Assembly: GCA_017459895.1 (NCBI GenBank) | Contig: JAFUCA010000002.1 | Coordinates: forward strand, 1 to 64,000 | Direction of reading: 5' to 3' | From: Bacillota bacterium | Lineage (GTDB): Bacteria; Bacillota; Clostridia; Peptostreptococcales; Anaerovoracaceae | Length of the DNA stretch: 64,000 nt | Shown here: positions 17,039 to 26,466 of the stretch, piece after piece | Layout: each line of letters opens with the position of its first letter | Position numbering within the stretch: position 1 is the first letter of the stretch | Translations under genes and position numbers: made by a program | The notes under the pieces: generated by a model | What the model was told of the DNA's origin: nothing | Databases searched by the model: none | What the model saw: only the letters and a program-made list of their open reading frames with translations

Positions 17039-18567
17039 TTCACCCTTCCTGCAAACATCTCACTGCCGCTATTCCGGTAGCGGATCTCCTCCGGCTTCAC
17101 ACCGTATTCCCGCACCAGCATCTCCGTGATCCTGGGCAGGCAGTAGCCGCCATTGCACCTTCCGGTGGTCGCCCAGGCCCGGTACTTGATCGCAGCGATG
17201 CTCCGTGCTCCCAGCGGATTTTCGATGGCCTGCCGGATCTCCCGCTTCGTGATCTTCTGGCATCGGCAGATGATCTCCCCATACTCCGGATCCTCTCGAA
17301 TCAACTCCGCCTGCCGCTGCGGGCTCTGCTCCCGAAAGCGCAGGATGCCCCGGCGGCTTTCTTCAAAGTCGTTCTTCCGACGCAGGCCGCGGGATGACCG
17401 GCCGGCTGCTCCGGCACGCTCCATCTGTTCGATCATTCGGCACACCTGCCGCGCGATGGGTACCGACGCCGTCAGTCCCGGGGATTCAATCCCTACCAGA
17501 TCGATCAGTCCCAGTACATCCTCCTCCGCGCGGATCACAAAGTCCTGATAGCCCCCTTCCTCCGGCGGCGCCAGCTTCGGGCGGATTCCGCTGTAGTTTC
17601 CGATGGGCTGCATATCTCTGACCGCCGGCACAAGCTGTACCGCCTGCCGCATGAGTTCTTCCATGACCGGCCTGGTGCAGGCGTAGTCATCGCGGATATC
17701 CAGGTATTCCGCCGACGGGCCGATGATGATGTTGCCGTCGCTGGTGGGCGTCAGATGCACCCCCAGCCCGCCCGCTTTCTTTCGCGGCGCCGGGTACACC
17801 GGCATTGCCAGCTCGCTTTTATCGAGAATAAAATACTCCCCGCGGCAGGGATAGATGTGGTAGCGGTCCGCTCCGGCCATGGCCGCGATCCGGTCCGCCT
17901 GCAGTCCGGCTGCATTGATCAGATACCGGCAGCCGAAGTTCCTGCCGCCGGCTTCGATCCGAAACCGCTGCCCCTCAGGCTCGTGCTCCCGTGCTCCAGC
18001 CCGCCGGATCCCGGTCACCTCGGTGTCCAGATAAAACTGTGCTCCGTTCGCCCGGGCATTCTCCGCCAGGGCTGCGCAGTAGAGGAAGGGATTCGTGATC
18101 CCGGTATGGGGCGACCAGAGTGCCTTGGCCGGGCCGCTTCTTCCGGCCGCTGCACCGCCGATGGATCCCATGCCCCGCTCCTCCAGCAGCTGCTCCAGGC
18201 GCCTGCCCTCCAGAATCTCCAGGTCCCGGCATCCATTCATCCGGCCCTGTGCCAGCAAATGCTCCAGAGTCTGCACGTCCTCATCATCAAAGGCCAGCAG
18301 CAGCTTTCCCGTCTCACGAAACGGAACGTCCAGCTTTTGCGCAAGGTCGGCAAACCCCTCATTTCCCTCCACGCAAAGGCTGGCCATCCGGCTTCCCGGA
18401 CGATTGTTGAATCCGGCATGCACCACTGCGGAATTCCTCCCGGTGGTCTCCCCGGCTACGTCGCTGTTCTTTTCCAGCACTGCGATCGAGAGCCGGTACC
18501 GGGAGAGCTCCCGCGCGCAGGCGCATCCCACCGCGCCCGCGCCTATGATGATCACATCATATTCCAT
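17035..18567 (-). CDS. GlpA-like FAD oxidoreductase with BFD-type [2Fe-2S] domain
   Basis: The product is 510 residues. The N-terminal FAD site is VIIIGAGAVGCACARELSRY, followed by the DAO fold (GIRPKLAPPEEGGYQDF). Near residue 435 a BFD-like iron-sulfur domain has ICRCQKITKREI and GRCNGGYCLP cysteines. This arrangement matches anaerobic glycerol-3-phosphate or 2-hydroxyglutarate dehydrogenase-like subunits. The gene starts 11 bases inside the SCIFF maturase gene. Confidence 0.8.
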   Translation of the reverse strand: MEYDVIIIGAGAVGCACARELSRYRLSIAVLEKNSDVAGETTGRNSAVVHAGFNNRPGSRMASLCVEGNEGFADLAQKLDVPFRETGKLLLAFDDEDVQTLEHLLAQGRMNGCRDLEILEGRRLEQLLEERGMGSIGGAAAGRSGPAKALWSPHTGITNPFLYCAALAENARANGAQFYLDTEVTGIRRAGAREHEPEGQRFRIEAGGRNFGCRYLINAAGLQADRIAAMAGADRYHIYPCRGEYFILDKSELAMPVYPAPRKKAGGLGVHLTPTSDGNIIIGPSAEYLDIRDDYACTRPVMEELMRQAVQLVPAVRDMQPIGNYSGIRPKLAPPEEGGYQDFVIRAEEDVLGLIDLVGIESPGLTASVPIARQVCRMIEQMERAGAAGRSSRGLRRKNDFEESRRGILRFREQSPQRQAELIREDPEYGEIICRCQKITKREIRQAIENPLGARSIAAIKYRAWATTGRCNGGYCLPRITEMLVREYGVKPEEIRYRNSGSEMFAGRVK

Positions 18568-19963
18568 TTCCTTCCGTCTCCGCCACTTTCATCATGATCG
18601 CGCACTCCATCCGCTTTCGGAACAGCCGGCAGCCGTACTCGTAAACTCCGGAAATGGATCCGGTCCCGTGATAGGCGTTGGCCGCGCAGCCGCCGGAGCA
18701 GTAGAGCTTCGCCCAGCAGTCCGCACACTCCTCATGTGCGTAGATGTTGTTGCGGCCGAACGCCTCCTGCAGCGCCGCCGCATCGATTCCGTTCCAGATG
18801 TTGCCCATCCGGAATTTCTCTTCTCCCACGAACTGATGGCACGGGTAGAGATCGCCCCAGGGCGTCACGGCATAATATTCCGTTCCCGCGCCGCACCCGG
18901 CGATCCGCTTGTAGATACAGGGGCCCCCTTCCAGGTCCAGCATATAGTGATAGAAGGTGACCGGCCGTCCCTCCTCCTGCCGCTGCAGCATCCAGCGGGC
19001 CAGTTCCTCGTACTGCTCGTAGAGCAAAGGCAGGTCTGCCTCGGTCAAGGCCAGCGGATCGGAAGGATCCGTGACCACCGGCTCCATGGAGAGCTGATCG
19101 AAGCCCAGTTCGGCCATGTGTTTGATGTCCTCGGTAAAGTCCGGATTGCAGTGGGTGAAGGTGCCCCGCATATAGTATTCGCCGCCGTCTCTCGCCTGCA
19201 CCAGCTTTTGGAATTTCGGCACGATGATGTCGTAGCTGCCCTGACCGCCCATCGTCCGGCGGAAGCGGTCGTGAACTTCCCTGCGTCCGTCCAGGCTCAG
19301 CACGACATTGTGCATTTCCCGGTTGGTGAATTCGATGATCTCGTCGGTGAGACCCACCCCGTTGGTGGTCAGTGTGAACCGGATGTTCTTATTGTGCTCC
19401 CGCTCAAGCTGCCGTCCGTAGCGGACCGTCTCCTTCACCACATCCCAGTTCATCAGCGGCTCCCCGCCGAAGAAATCCACGTCCAGATTGTAATGGCTGC
19501 CGGACTCCCGCACCAGGAAATCCAGCGCCGCCCGGGCCGTTTCCGCTGTCATCACGGCGCGCTCGCCGTGAAAGTTTCCCTGGCTGGCGAAGCAGTAACT
19601 GCAGCTGAGATTGCAGGTATGTGCCACGTGCAGGCAGAGGGCTTTCACAAAAGGTGCGCGGGGCTTCAGAAGCTCCGGGTGAGGCGCAAACAGGTCCTCC
19701 GAAAACAGCTGCCCCAGCCTTTGCAGCTCGTCGATGTCCTCAAACACCTCGGCGACGGAGGAAGCCGTTTCCTGAGGATACCGCTCCAGAATCTGCGCCG
19801 TGATCTTCGCCCGGTCCTCCTCTGTAACCTCACGGCCCTCGCCTTCGATGACCGCACAAAAAAGACGGATGATGTCATAAGAGGCATCATCCACGCAATG
19901 TACAGAGCCGCTGTTCACGTCGAGTACGATGTTGTACCCATTCAGTCGGTACGGATGGATCAT
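18557..19963 (-). CDS. scfB: radical SAM SCIFF-peptide maturase (thioether-forming)
   Basis: The product is 468 residues. The radical SAM cluster motif is CNLSCSYC (C-x3-C-x2-C) with GGEP after it, and a C-terminal SPASM region has multiple cysteines (IAGCGAGTEYYAVTPWGDLYPC, split here as GCGAG and LYPCHQF; then CADCWAKLYCSGGCAAN). The N-terminal 90 residues resemble a peptide-binding wing. The enzyme would install sulfur-to-carbon thioether links in the SCIFF peptide encoded directly upstream, whose stop overlaps this start (TAATG). Confidence 0.93.
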   Translation of the reverse strand: MIHPYRLNGYNIVLDVNSGSVHCVDDASYDIIRLFCAVIEGEGREVTEEDRAKITAQILERYPQETASSVAEVFEDIDELQRLGQLFSEDLFAPHPELLKPRAPFVKALCLHVAHTCNLSCSYCFASQGNFHGERAVMTAETARAALDFLVRESGSHYNLDVDFFGGEPLMNWDVVKETVRYGRQLEREHNKNIRFTLTTNGVGLTDEIIEFTNREMHNVVLSLDGRREVHDRFRRTMGGQGSYDIIVPKFQKLVQARDGGEYYMRGTFTHCNPDFTEDIKHMAELGFDQLSMEPVVTDPSDPLALTEADLPLLYEQYEELARWMLQRQEEGRPVTFYHYMLDLEGGPCIYKRIAGCGAGTEYYAVTPWGDLYPCHQFVGEEKFRMGNIWNGIDAAALQEAFGRNNIYAHEECADCWAKLYCSGGCAANAYHGTGSISGVYEYGCRLFRKRMECAIMMKVAETEGNGI

Positions 19964-20106
19964 TACTTGGTCTTCTCACACTTCTGGTTAGCGATCCCGC
20001 AGGATGTCTTGCAGGCGGACTGGCAGGATGTCTGACACTCGCCGCAGCCGTCCCTGCGGATGCTTTCCTTCATGTTCTTCGTGTTAATTGTTTTGATTCT
20101 GTTCAT
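19963..20106 (-). CDS. scfA: SCIFF ranthipeptide precursor, 47 residues
   Basis: Translated by hand: 47 residues starting MNRIKTINTKNMKESIRRDG. Six cysteines follow at 21, 24, 28, 32, 36 and 43, the defining 'six cysteines in forty-five' pattern. AAGGAG lies seven bases before the ATG at 20104-20106. The stop overlaps the start of its maturase by one base. SCIFF is among the most conserved modified peptides of Clostridia; its role is unresolved, with quorum sensing and redox proposals. Confidence 0.95.
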   Translation of the reverse strand: MNRIKTINTKNMKESIRRDGCGECQTSCQSACKTSCGIANQKCEKTK

Positions 20107-20145
20107 GATAGTACTCCTTGTCTGATTGTCGAAACTCCATTCATT

Positions 20146-20763
20146 CTATACCTGTTCCGCCTGCGGCGCAAGGGGGTTTTCGCGGCACAGCCCCTTCAGA
20201 TAGAGGGGCAGGATCTGCTGGGAGTACTGAGTCAGGGAGTAGTTGCCGCTGACCAGGCACCAGTCGTACATCATGCCCCGCTCGAATGTAGCGTAGGCCC
20301 GCATGATGTCGTTGACGGACAGCTCCTCCCGAAACACCCCCTTCTGCTGACCCTCGGTGGCGATCTGCCGGAGCAGCCGGTAGTAGGTCCGGTCCGGCTC
20401 CAGCAGATGCTTCTCACCCTTGGTTACCAGCTGGGTCGAAAACAGCTGGGACAGCACCGTGACGGAGACGGTGTTTTCGATCATCACGAACAGTTCCTGA
20501 TTGATGCGGATCAGCTTCTCGATGGGATCCAGAGCCGGGTCCAGCGTTTCCATCAGCTCCTCGTATTTCTCATCGAACAGATAGGACAGCGAGCCCATCA
20601 GCGCGTCCTTCGACTCGAAGTAGTGATAGAAGGATCCCTTGGACGTGTTGGAGGCCTCCACGATGTCATCGATGGTGGTGTTATCGTAGCCGTATTGGTA
20701 GAACAGCTGCCATGCGGCGGACACGATCCGGCTCTTAGTCTGGTTTTTGCCCTGTTTTTTCAT
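20146..20763 (-). CDS. TetR-family regulator
   Basis: The product is 205 residues from ATG 20763 (AAGGAACC upstream). The N-terminal helix-turn-helix is SRIVSAAWQLFYQYGYDNTT, then VEASNTSKGSFYHYFESKD. The ligand domain is generic. It is divergent from putP across a 188-base gap that holds a 23-bp palindrome (20792-20814), so it probably controls itself and putP. Confidence 0.9.
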   Translation of the reverse strand: MKKQGKNQTKSRIVSAAWQLFYQYGYDNTTIDDIVEASNTSKGSFYHYFESKDALMGSLSYLFDEKYEELMETLDPALDPIEKLIRINQELFVMIENTVSVTVLSQLFSTQLVTKGEKHLLEPDRTYYRLLRQIATEGQQKGVFREELSVNDIMRAYATFERGMMYDWCLVSGNYSLTQYSQQILPLYLKGLCRENPLAPQAEQV

Positions 20764-20791
20764 CCGTTCTGGTTCCTTTCTTTTTCTTTGT

Positions 20792-20814
20792 CTATACTTT
20801 AGTCTAACGTATAG
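20792..20814. promoter_or_regulatory. TetR-like operator palindrome
   Basis: CTATAC and GTATAG are perfect outer arms, with TTAG/CTAA inner arms around a central T. Only one of eleven pairs is mismatched. It lies 29 bases upstream of the tetR start and in the tetR-putP intergenic region. Confidence 0.7.
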
Positions 20815-20951
20815 ATCCACTGATTTCAATATTTTTATCAATTATTACATGGTAGAAACTACATTTTATTCTATAATTCAGTCCATATTTCATTCTACCC
20901 TGTCCGATGGTACAATATTCAAGCTGATAATAAATATGAGGAGAAGAGTTT

Positions 20952-22463
20952 ATGAATGTAGAAATTATTGTATTTGTTCTTTACTTCGTCGTTCTGTTCG
21001 GCGTTGCGGTGTTCTTTTTCCTGAACGGAAGCAACAAGAACCAGAAGGACTTCTTCCTGGGGGGCCGTTCCATGGGTCCCTGGGTCACGGCGATGTCCGC
21101 CCAGGCATCGGATATGTCGGCCTGGCTGCTGATGGGTCTTCCGGGCTCCATCATCGCCTTCGGTTTCGGCCAGATCTGGATCGGCATCGGTCTTGTGCTG
21201 GGCACGGCCGCCAACTGGATCTTCTGCGCCAAGCGGCTCCGGGAGTTCAGTAAGGCATCCAACGACTCCATTACCATCCCCCAGTATCTGACCAACCGGT
21301 TCGCCAGTTCCAGTCAGGCGCTCCAGGTGATCTGCGCGCTGATCTTCCTGATCGCGTTCACGATCTACGTATCATCGGCCTTTGTGGCGGGGACCTCGGT
21401 TCTGACTATGCTGTTCCCGGGAATCAACGAGCGTCTGGCCATGACCATCTTCGCGCTGGTTATCATCGGCTACACCTTCCTGGGCGGCTTCAAGGCGGTC
21501 TGCTGGACGGACTTCTTCCAGGGCCTGCTGATGCTGGCAGCCCTGCTGGCCATTCCCATCATCGTCTCTGCCACGCAAAACCTGGACACCTCGCTGCTGT
21601 CTCAGGTCTATGAATACACCGACGCGGCATCCGGCGAGGTCGTTACCTGCGACTTCGGCACCGGCCTGCTGTCCGCCAGCTGGCAGGAAGTAGTCTCGGG
21701 TCTTGCCTGGGGTCTTGGTTACTTCGGTATGCCCCACATCATCGTCCGGTTCATGTCCATCGAGAAACCCTCCATGGTCAAGAAGTCGGCCACCATCGCC
21801 ATCATCTGGGTCATCCTCTCCCTGGGCGCGGCCTGTCTGATGGCTTACCAGGCGAGAATGATCGTCGGCGAAGAGCTGCTGACCGTCGGCGCCCAGAAGA
21901 CGGTCTTCATCGTCATGGCCCGCCGCTTCTTCCCGCCGGTCATTTCCGGATTCCTGCTGGCAGCCATTATGGCGGCCTCCGTCTCCACGGCGGACTCCCA
22001 GCTGCTGGTTGCTTCCAGTTCCTTCACAGCGGACCTGTACCAGCCTATCGTCCGTAAGGACGCCAGCGACAAGGAGATCCTGTGGGTGGGCCGGATCGCG
22101 GTCATCTGCATCGCAGTCATCGCCTACGTCATCGCCTCCTCCAAGGGCGCGGGAGCCCAGGCGATCATGAACCTGGTAGAAAACGCCTGGGGCGTCTTCG
22201 GCGCGGCCTTCGGTCCGGTCATCCTGCTGTCTCTCTTCTGGAGACGGTTCAACTACGCGGGCGCCTGCGCCGGCGTTGTGATCGGCGCGGCGGTGGACAT
22301 CATCTGGCTGATCTGCCTCTCCGGTACCGGTGTCTATGAGATCCTGCCGGGCTTTATCGCCGGCGGCATCGTTGCCTACGTCGTAGCCCGGATCACTCCG
22401 GCCCCCGGCAAGGAGGTCACCGATATCTTCGATTCCGCCATCGCAGAAGGCGAAGAAGGTTAG
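20952..22463 (+). CDS. putP: sodium/proline symporter (SSS family)
   Basis: The product is 503 residues with about thirteen membrane segments. The family signatures FFLGGRSMGPWVTAMSAQAS and AAIMAASVSTADSQLLVASS are present, and GGFKAVCWTDFFQGLLML is typical of PutP. It would import proline with sodium. Related SSS members carry betaine or choline, so substrate breadth is uncertain. A strong terminator follows at 22497-22536. Confidence 0.85.
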   Translation: MNVEIIVFVLYFVVLFGVAVFFFLNGSNKNQKDFFLGGRSMGPWVTAMSAQASDMSAWLLMGLPGSIIAFGFGQIWIGIGLVLGTAANWIFCAKRLREFSKASNDSITIPQYLTNRFASSSQALQVICALIFLIAFTIYVSSAFVAGTSVLTMLFPGINERLAMTIFALVIIGYTFLGGFKAVCWTDFFQGLLMLAALLAIPIIVSATQNLDTSLLSQVYEYTDAASGEVVTCDFGTGLLSASWQEVVSGLAWGLGYFGMPHIIVRFMSIEKPSMVKKSATIAIIWVILSLGAACLMAYQARMIVGEELLTVGAQKTVFIVMARRFFPPVISGFLLAAIMAASVSTADSQLLVASSSFTADLYQPIVRKDASDKEILWVGRIAVICIAVIAYVIASSKGAGAQAIMNLVENAWGVFGAAFGPVILLSLFWRRFNYAGACAGVVIGAAVDIIWLICLSGTGVYEILPGFIAGGIVAYVVARITPAPGKEVTDIFDSAIAEGEEG

Positions 22464-22496
22464 ACCCGGTCACGGAGTTTATAAATCAGAGAATCG

Positions 22497-22536
22497 GGTG
22501 GCGCATCCGAGAGAAACCGGAAGCGCCATCTTTTTT
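22497..22536 (+). terminator. rho-independent terminator after putP
   Basis: The stem GGTGGCGC (22497-22504) pairs with GCGCCATC (22523-22530). The loop can form a small inner stem, and six T follow at 22531-22536. Confidence 0.85.
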
Positions 22537-22658
22537 ATACTCCGCTTCAGGTACAATTTCAGCTGGCAAAAGCAATTCTTTAATGTTGTTCTAACCTTCC
22601 GTTGTTAGTATAGCTTGGGTTAATTTGGAGAACAGGTAAATACTACCGGAGAAAACGA

Positions 22659-24290
22659 ATGACATTAGAAACCTTATTCTCTCTTCTGGGAGGCGTCGGC
22701 CTCTTCCTGTACGGCATGACCGTCATGTCCTCGGGTCTGCGCAACGCCTGCGGCGACAACCTGCAGGTCATCCTCGAAAAAGCTACTTCAAACAAATTCA
22801 TGGCCGTGCTCGTCGGCTTCGCCGTGACGATCCTGGTGCAGAGTTCCTCCGCCACCGACATCATGGTCATCGGTTTCGTCAATTCCGGAATGATGCGGCT
22901 GTCCCAGGCCATCGGCGTCATCATGGGAGCCAACATCGGAACCACCGTCACGGCGCAGATCACCGCCTTCAACATCGCCGCCTATGCGCCCTTCATTCTG
23001 TTCGCCGGCGCAGTCATGTTCCTTTTCCTGAAAAAAAGTCTGGTCAAGTACATCGGCGAATTCCTGATGGGTTTCGGCATGCTGTTCGTCGGAATCTCCA
23101 TCATGAAAGCGGCCATCGCTCCGATGGCCAAAAGCGACGGATTCGTCCACCTGCTTTCCGGGCTGGATCATCCCTTCGCCGCCGTCATCTTCGGCATCGC
23201 CTTCACCGCAATCCTGCAGAGTTCTTCCTCATCGACGGTCATCTTCCAGACCTTCGCCATGCAGGGTCTGCTGGGATATCACACCGCGGTGTACCTCGTG
23301 ATCGGCGCGGCCATCGGTTCTGTCACACCAAACCTGCTCGCCTCGCTGACCACGAATCGCAACGGCAAGCGGACGGCCCTCCTGAACCTGCTGTTCAACC
23401 TGATCCGCGCAGTGATTCTGATCATCCTGATCAACGTATTTCCGCAGATCCTGGAGCTCATCCAGAGTCTGTCGCCGAATTCCGTCGCACGGCAGGTGGC
23501 GAACACCCACACGATCTTCGCCATCATCGCCGTCTGTCTGGAACTGCCCATCACCAGCCTGATCATCCGGTTCGCGGAAAGGCTGATCCCGGTCCTACCC
23601 GAGGAAAACGAGCAGCTGGAAGACCGGAAGCTCCAGTATTTGCTTAACGTCAAGAATATGCCGTCCCGGATGGCGCTGGCCAACGCTCACCGCGAGATCG
23701 CCCGGATGGGCCGCATCGCCGAAAAGAACCTGAACCGGGCTCTGGATTGTTTCTTCGACTATGACGCATCCAAGGTCGCCTCCGTCAAAGCCCGGGAAGA
23801 AAGCGTCGATATTCTCGACAAGGAGATCGATGATGCCATGCTGGAGCTTCGTTCCATGTACTTCAGCGACGAAGCGCTGCGCCGGATCTCCATGTTCAAT
23901 ATCACCAAGACCGACATCGAGCGGATCTCCGACTATGCGGAAAACATCGTTGAATTCGCGGAAGAGATGCACGCGAAAAAGAGCGCGCTGTCGGAGGATG
24001 CCCTGGCAGAACTGAACCATATGGCGGAGGACGCCCGCCGCATCACCCGTCTGTCTCTGGATATCTTCTCTGAGGAGGACTTCTCACAGCTGCCCGAGCT
24101 GGATGAGATCGAATCCGGTATCGACCTGCAGAAGACCGAACTGGTCAGCAATCACGTGGATCGTCTCATGGAAGGGAACTGCGAACCCCTCGCCGGCATC
24201 ATCTTCACCAACGTGGTCAGTGAACTGGAGCGTATCGGTGACCATGCGGAGAACATCGCCTACGCCCTCTCCGGTCAGGATCCGCAGTAA
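22659..24290 (+). CDS. Na/Pi cotransporter family protein with PhoU-like C-terminus
   Basis: The product is 543 residues. Two inverted repeats carry the QSSSAT and QSSSSST motifs of the sodium-phosphate symporter family (residues about 60 and 185), with GANIGTTVTAQITAF between. From about residue 330 a soluble PhoU-like helical domain follows (DALAELNHMAEDARRITR, then VVSELERIGDHAENIAYAL). It probably moves phosphate or a related anion. No regulator is attached; the gene stands alone between the putP terminator and the iteron promoter. Confidence 0.9.
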   Translation: MTLETLFSLLGGVGLFLYGMTVMSSGLRNACGDNLQVILEKATSNKFMAVLVGFAVTILVQSSSATDIMVIGFVNSGMMRLSQAIGVIMGANIGTTVTAQITAFNIAAYAPFILFAGAVMFLFLKKSLVKYIGEFLMGFGMLFVGISIMKAAIAPMAKSDGFVHLLSGLDHPFAAVIFGIAFTAILQSSSSSTVIFQTFAMQGLLGYHTAVYLVIGAAIGSVTPNLLASLTTNRNGKRTALLNLLFNLIRAVILIILINVFPQILELIQSLSPNSVARQVANTHTIFAIIAVCLELPITSLIIRFAERLIPVLPEENEQLEDRKLQYLLNVKNMPSRMALANAHREIARMGRIAEKNLNRALDCFFDYDASKVASVKAREESVDILDKEIDDAMLELRSMYFSDEALRRISMFNITKTDIERISDYAENIVEFAEEMHAKKSALSEDALAELNHMAEDARRITRLSLDIFSEEDFSQLPELDEIESGIDLQKTELVSNHVDRLMEGNCEPLAGIIFTNVVSELERIGDHAENIAYALSGQDPQ

Positions 24291-24341
24291 CCTACAGCAC
24301 TTCTTCCCTCTCCCTCTCATCCTTTTGTTCTTTTATTGTTT

Positions 24342-24385
24342 TCGGGTTGCATTCGGGTCGTTATCGGGTTATAATCGGGTTGCAA
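24342..24385 (+). promoter_or_regulatory. promoter overlaid by four TCGGGT iterons with an 11-bp period
   Basis: TTGCAT (24347-24352) and TATAAT (24370-24375) are 17 bases apart. TCGGGT begins at 24342, 24353, 24364 and 24375, an exact 11-bp spacing, so four copies face the same side of the helix across both promoter elements. The downstream gene encodes a helix-turn-helix protein, which makes autoregulation likely. Confidence 0.75.
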
Positions 24386-24423
24386 GCAAAAGCTGGAGAA
24401 ACTCTGAAAGTGAGGAAATGCGG

Positions 24424-25251
24424 ATGTACCTCGAAGAAATGAAGCGAATCAAACGGCAGCGGGGCTACACCAACGAACAGATCTGCGAGGGAACCGAGCT
24501 CCCCCTCGGTACCGTGCGGAAGATTTTTTCGGGCGAGACGAAGCATCCCCGGTATGAAACGATGCAGGCACTGGAGAAATTCTTTTCCGATCCCCACGCG
24601 GCGAACTACCCCGGCCCGATCTATGATTTTTATCCGGGACAGCCTCCGGTTCTGGTGAAAGAGCGAAATACCGCAGAGGATTACATCGCCTACACCGGCG
24701 GGACATTTAACGCGGGCGATCTGGACCGTCTCCGCGGGGATGATGGCAGAGGGGAGCTGATCGACGGAGTGATCTTTAATATGGCCTCTCCGTCCGTCGC
24801 GCACCAGCTGATACAGACGCAGCTGGCAACCCGGCTGCAGTCGTTCGTAGATAACAACAGCGGCGATTGTCTTACCCTCACCTGTCCGTTGGACGTATAT
24901 ATCGAGAAGAACGAAACCACCATTCTTCAGCCGGATGTGGTCGTCATCTGTGACCGGGATCTGTTTCGGGACGGGAAGGTCTGGGGCGCACCGGATCTGG
25001 TCATTGAGATCCTCTCTCCGTCCACGAAGGAACGGGACCTGGGAGCGAAATACCTTAAGTATATGGGATTCGGCGTCCGGGAATACTGGATCGTCGACCC
25101 GATGAAGGAGCGGATCATCGTGTATGACTTTGCTCACGATCATCTGATCCGCATTTACACCTTCCGGGATAAGGTGCCGGTCGCCATCTGGGACGGGGAT
25201 CTGGAGATCGATTTCACCCCCATCGCTCAGGCAGTCAAATCGATTTCCTGA
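24424..25251 (+). CDS. HTH - Uma2-type PD-(D/E)XK nuclease-fold protein
   Basis: The product is 275 residues. ATG 24424 is chosen because AGGA is seven bases upstream; ATG 24418 is too close to it. Residues 1-60 are an Xre-like helix-turn-helix (YTNEQICEGTELPLGTVRKI). The rest is a Uma2/DUF820 domain with the nuclease-like core PDVVVI, PDLVIEILSPST and REYWIVD. Uma2 proteins are widespread, and no cellular DNA target is known to me. The 3' end overlaps the convergent alcohol dehydrogenase gene by 17 bases. Confidence 0.8.
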   Translation: MYLEEMKRIKRQRGYTNEQICEGTELPLGTVRKIFSGETKHPRYETMQALEKFFSDPHAANYPGPIYDFYPGQPPVLVKERNTAEDYIAYTGGTFNAGDLDRLRGDDGRGELIDGVIFNMASPSVAHQLIQTQLATRLQSFVDNNSGDCLTLTCPLDVYIEKNETTILQPDVVVICDRDLFRDGKVWGAPDLVIEILSPSTKERDLGAKYLKYMGFGVREYWIVDPMKERIIVYDFAHDHLIRIYTFRDKVPVAIWDGDLEIDFTPIAQAVKSIS

Positions 25252-26464
25252 CCCGGCGCAGGATCCGCTTCACGTCACCGCGGTCATAGATGACCGGCAC
25301 CGGATAGAGGGGATTCGCTTCCTTCGTTGCCCATGCGGCCATCAGATCCAGATCCTCCTCCCGGATCTGAGGGAATCCCTCCGGAATCCCCATCTCCCGG
25401 TTCATCTGCCGGATCCGGGCGATGAAGGCTTCGGCAAGAGCCTGGTCCGAACCTTGCCCGCCCCCATCCAGCAGCCGCTCGATTCCTGCAGTCCGTACCA
25501 GCTTCGCCAGAGGTCTCCGGGCCGCTTTGCCGTAGTCCTCTAAAACCTCCGGCAGCAGGACCGCGTTCGCCTGGCCGTGGGGGATGTGGTACAGTCCCCC
25601 CAGGGTGTGGGCGATGGCATGGACGTTGCCGACGCAGGCAACGGTAAAGGCCTGTCCGGCCAGATAGGATGCTTCCAGCATTTTCTGACGCGCCCGTCCG
25701 CCGGAGGAGCCCGCCCCGCCCTCATACACAAACGGCAGATACATCATGATGTCATGAGCCGCTGCGGCGCACTGTCCGGCGGTTGCCCGCTTATGATACG
25801 GCCGGTTCAGCCATGCCTCCACCGCATGGGTCAGGGCATCCATCCCCGTGGCAGCGACGATCGCCGGGGGAATATCTGCGGTCAGGTCCGAATCCAGCAC
25901 CGCGGCATCCGGGCAGAGGCACGGGTCGTTTATCGCAAATTTACGATGTGTCTTGCTGTCCGTCACAACGGCAGCGACGGTGCACTCGGATCCGGTGCCC
26001 GCTGTCGTTGGAATTGCAACCATAAACGGCGTTTTGCGTCGGACCTTCATCACGCCGCTAAGCTGCTGCAGGGTCTTCCCCGGGCGGGCCAGCAAGGCGC
26101 CTCCCGCCTTCGCCGCATCCATATTGGATCCGCCGCCGAGGGCGATGAAGGAATCGCAGTCTCCCGCGCGATAGGCTTTCACCACCCGCTGGACCAGATC
26201 TGTTCCCGGATCCGGCTCCACCTCGCAGAACACGCAGTGCGCGCAGCCCGCTTCCGACAGCGCCCGCTCCAGCCTTTGGAAGAAATCGGTCCTTGAAACT
26301 CTGGGGCCGGTCACGATCAGAGGCCGGGACAGCCCCCGATCCGTCAGAAGCTTCGGCACCTGCGTGATCGCACCGCTGCCCCGCAGAACCTCCTGTCTCG
26401 ATGAAGGCAGCAGCTTCATTCCGATCCCCATCCCCAATTGATAACCCCGCTCATACAGATGCAT
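25235..26464 (-). CDS. iron-containing alcohol dehydrogenase
   Basis: The product is 409 residues. The nucleotide site is ALGGGSNMDAAK. Metal ligands are in GMDALTHAVEAWLN and NVHAIAHTLGGLYHIPHGQANA (Fe-ADH signature). Family members act on short alcohols, lactaldehyde or butanol. It is the last gene of a six-gene operon and starts just after the GtrA stop, with AAGGAGAG in that stop region. It may reduce the aldehyde released by the operon's aldolase. Confidence 0.88.
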   Translation of the reverse strand: MHLYERGYQLGMGIGMKLLPSSRQEVLRGSGAITQVPKLLTDRGLSRPLIVTGPRVSRTDFFQRLERALSEAGCAHCVFCEVEPDPGTDLVQRVVKAYRAGDCDSFIALGGGSNMDAAKAGGALLARPGKTLQQLSGVMKVRRKTPFMVAIPTTAGTGSECTVAAVVTDSKTHRKFAINDPCLCPDAAVLDSDLTADIPPAIVAATGMDALTHAVEAWLNRPYHKRATAGQCAAAAHDIMMYLPFVYEGGAGSSGGRARQKMLEASYLAGQAFTVACVGNVHAIAHTLGGLYHIPHGQANAVLLPEVLEDYGKAARRPLAKLVRTAGIERLLDGGGQGSDQALAEAFIARIRQMNREMGIPEGFPQIREEDLDLMAAWATKEANPLYPVPVIYDRGDVKRILRRVRKSI

Positions 26465-26466
26465 GG

